The translations under genes and the position numbers were made by a program. Positions 4,240 to 5,945 of a DNA stretch of 5,945 nt are shown here, in pieces (positions within the stretch are counted from its first letter, which is position 1; each line of letters begins with the position of its first letter). The DNA comes from Anaerolineae bacterium. GTDB taxonomy: Bacteria > Chloroflexota > Anaerolineae > Anaerolineales > Villigracilaceae. A model generated the notes under the pieces. The model had not been told where the DNA came from. It saw nothing but the letters and a program-made list of their open reading frames with translations, and made no database searches. Where the stretch lies: NCBI GenBank assembly GCA_003141915.1, contig PLNY01000378.1, positions 1-5,945 of the forward strand, read 5' to 3'.

Positions 4240-5945
4240 TCATTTGAAATTAGCAACCTCCCTTAGAAATAATCCGACCGCCATTGGATCAAAGTGTTTT
4301 CCAGATTGCTCCTGAATATATTCAAGCACTTTTTCCTTTGGCCAGGCTTTCCGGTAGGGCCGGTCAGAAGTGAGCGCATCCCAGACATCCACTACGGCGA
4401 AAATGCGTGCTGTTAAAGGTATCTGATTCTCCTTGAGTCCGCTCGGATAACCGGTACCGTCCCACTTCTCGTGATGGCAGTAGGGAATATCAAGCGAGGA
4501 ACGGAGATAAGTGATCGGGGCAAGCAGGTCATATGCGAATTGCGGGTGTTTGCGCATAATTACCCACTCTTCACCAGTGAGCGCTCCAGGCTTATGCAGG
4601 ATCTCATCAGGAATAGCCAGCTTGCCGATATCATGGAGTAATGCTCCCCAGCGGACGTACCTCAATTTGTCCGGGGGAATGCCAAAATCTCCGGCTAATT
4701 TAACTGTCATCTCTGTCACCCGCCGTGAGTGACCTTCGGTCTCCTTGTCGCGAAAATCCATGGCTTGCGACCAACCTTCAATCGTCTCATCATAGGCCAT
4801 GAGTAGTTCCGCATTGGAACTCTGCAGGTTGTCGAAAAGCTGGGCAATGTCAATGGCGATAGCGGCCTGTCCTCCCAGTATTTCTAAAAATGCACGACGC
4901 TCCGAATCCATCTCCAAAGGTTCGCGCTGGAAGACCTCCAGAACGCCTTTGACGCTGCCTTTGGAAGTTAGCGGTATCCCGATATAGGTGATAAAACCCT
5001 CTTGGGAGAACTCGTCCGAGCGGGATAATTCGCCCATAGCCTGGGACAGGTTCTGAATCACAACAATTCGCCGCTCGAGCACTGCCCGACCGGCATAGCC
5101 TTCGCCGAGGCGCAGATTGGTGTGCTGAAGCGCCTGAGTGCGAAAGCCTTGTCCAATGGAAAACTGCAGGGTCCGCGTGAACGGGTTGAAGATCAAGATA
5201 TCCGCAGCATGAATATCAAGTTGCTTTATAACCTGATCCAGCAGAACGTTAAGTGTGAGATGCATATCGAAGCTGCTGGAGATCGCCATGTCAATGGTCC
5301 GCAAAGCAGTCAGATTCTGCATGCGCCGCTCGGTTTGCGCGTATAGGCGCGCATGCGCCAGGACCAAGGCAGCCCGTTCGGCAAAGATCGTCATCAGGCG
5401 TTCATCGCTGGCAGAAAAGGCATTCGGCTGTGCGCTCTGAACGTCAATCACTCCGATTACCCGCGAGCCGATCTTAAGCGGGATGGTCAGCTCTGACTTG
5501 GCTATCTCCCAGCCGGGAATGTAGGAAGGGTTCGCCCGAACATCAGGTGTATTGATGCATTGAGCAGTGCGAATCGCTTCAGGAACCAGTCCGGGGCCAT
5601 CCAGAGTAAGTTCGACCTTGCTTACTTGATCGGAGTATGGTCCCATAGCGGCAATACGGATAAGTTTTTTATAATCCTCATCAACCATCAATAAACTGCA
5701 GTTAGACTGTCCGAACTCATCCAACACAGTTTTTAAAACAGCCTGAGCTAGTCCAGGGAGGTCAAAGGGAGACTCGGCTAACAGGGATCCGGATGCACGA
5801 TATAGCCTGGCCAATTCTTCAGATCGACGCGCCAACTCCTCTTCTACTTTCCTGCGGGCAGTCATGTCATGAACAATAGATCCAATTCGGAAGCCGCGTT
5901 CCGCCTTGATCGGGAACGCATTCTGCATGATGACTTTACGCTCTC
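4240..5945 (-). CDS. GAF-GAF-HD-GYP protein, predicted c-di-GMP phosphodiesterase (N-terminus outside window)
   Basis: The frame is open to the right edge, so the Met at 5928 is probably internal. The residues before and after it read as the end of a PAS domain (IGSIVHDMTARRK). Numbering from that Met (562 aa): PAS tail to about 25, a short helical linker, GAF about 45-195, a second GAF about 205-365, then HD-GYP about 375-560. The HD-GYP signature is complete: H400, HDIGK (432-436), H461, HHEKWDGTGYP (485-495), VVDVWDAL (512-519) and HFDP (545-548). The family cleaves c-di-GMP using a metal centre built from these residues, so this copy looks catalytically competent. No membrane segment lies in the visible part, so the GAF domains probably sense a cytoplasmic ligand or redox state. 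It ends in TGA at 4240-4242, 112 bp before the FHA gene on the same strand. It could belong to the same operon, but the gap and its higher G+C leave this open. Confidence 0.92.
   Translation of the reverse strand, partial: ERKVIMQNAFPIKAERGFRIGSIVHDMTARRKVEEELARRSEELARLYRASGSLLAESPFDLPGLAQAVLKTVLDEFGQSNCSLLMVDEDYKKLIRIAAMGPYSDQVSKVELTLDGPGLVPEAIRTAQCINTPDVRANPSYIPGWEIAKSELTIPLKIGSRVIGVIDVQSAQPNAFSASDERLMTIFAERAALVLAHARLYAQTERRMQNLTALRTIDMAISSSFDMHLTLNVLLDQVIKQLDIHAADILIFNPFTRTLQFSIGQGFRTQALQHTNLRLGEGYAGRAVLERRIVVIQNLSQAMGELSRSDEFSQEGFITYIGIPLTSKGSVKGVLEVFQREPLEMDSERRAFLEILGGQAAIAIDIAQLFDNLQSSNAELLMAYDETIEGWSQAMDFRDKETEGHSRRVTEMTVKLAGDFGIPPDKLRYVRWGALLHDIGKLAIPDEILHKPGALTGEEWVIMRKHPQFAYDLLAPITYLRSSLDIPYCHHEKWDGTGYPSGLKENQIPLTARIFAVVDVWDALTSDRPYRKAWPKEKVLEYIQEQSGKHFDPMAVGLFLREVANFK

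Overview
The window looks like chromosomal DNA of a free-living bacterium. The signalling genes are rich in PAS, GAF, HisKA and HD-GYP domains, carry no membrane segments, and resemble those of Chloroflexota (Anaerolineae-like lineages). That placement is an inference from protein style and is not proven by any marker here. Hand-counted 60-base lines suggest mixed composition: about 62% G+C in the first gene, 52-60% in the HD-GYP gene, and 40-42% in the three genes between them.

Left part, + strand. The window opens with the 3' end of an unrecognised, probably small protein gene (to 337). A compact tRNA-Glu(UUC) transcription unit follows: a good sigma70-type promoter (348-376), a leader that folds into two back-to-back hairpins (388-443), the tRNA with an encoded CCA (458-533), a trailer of about 80 nt with small hairpins, and an intrinsic terminator (613-643).

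Right part, - strand, read from right to left. First is a GAF-GAF-HD-GYP protein (predicted c-di-GMP phosphodiesterase), cut by the right edge, with a PAS-type tail at its truncated N-terminus. After a 112-bp gap comes a tight three-gene cluster: a small FHA-domain protein, a receiver-histidine kinase (REC-HisKA-HATPase), and a PAS-GAF-PAS histidine kinase. FHA to REC-kinase spacing is 2 nt, with a GTG start. REC-kinase to PAS-kinase is an 8-nt overlap, which moves the last kinase's start well inside the longest possible reading frame.

How the genes may work together (inference). The two kinases and the receiver form a cytoplasmic His-Asp signalling module. The FHA protein could tie it to Ser/Thr phosphorylation, and the upstream HD-GYP protein to c-di-GMP turnover. 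No DNA-binding output domain is present in the window, so the final target lies elsewhere or the output is protein-protein or second-messenger based. I see no insertion sequence, CRISPR array, integrase or phage gene.
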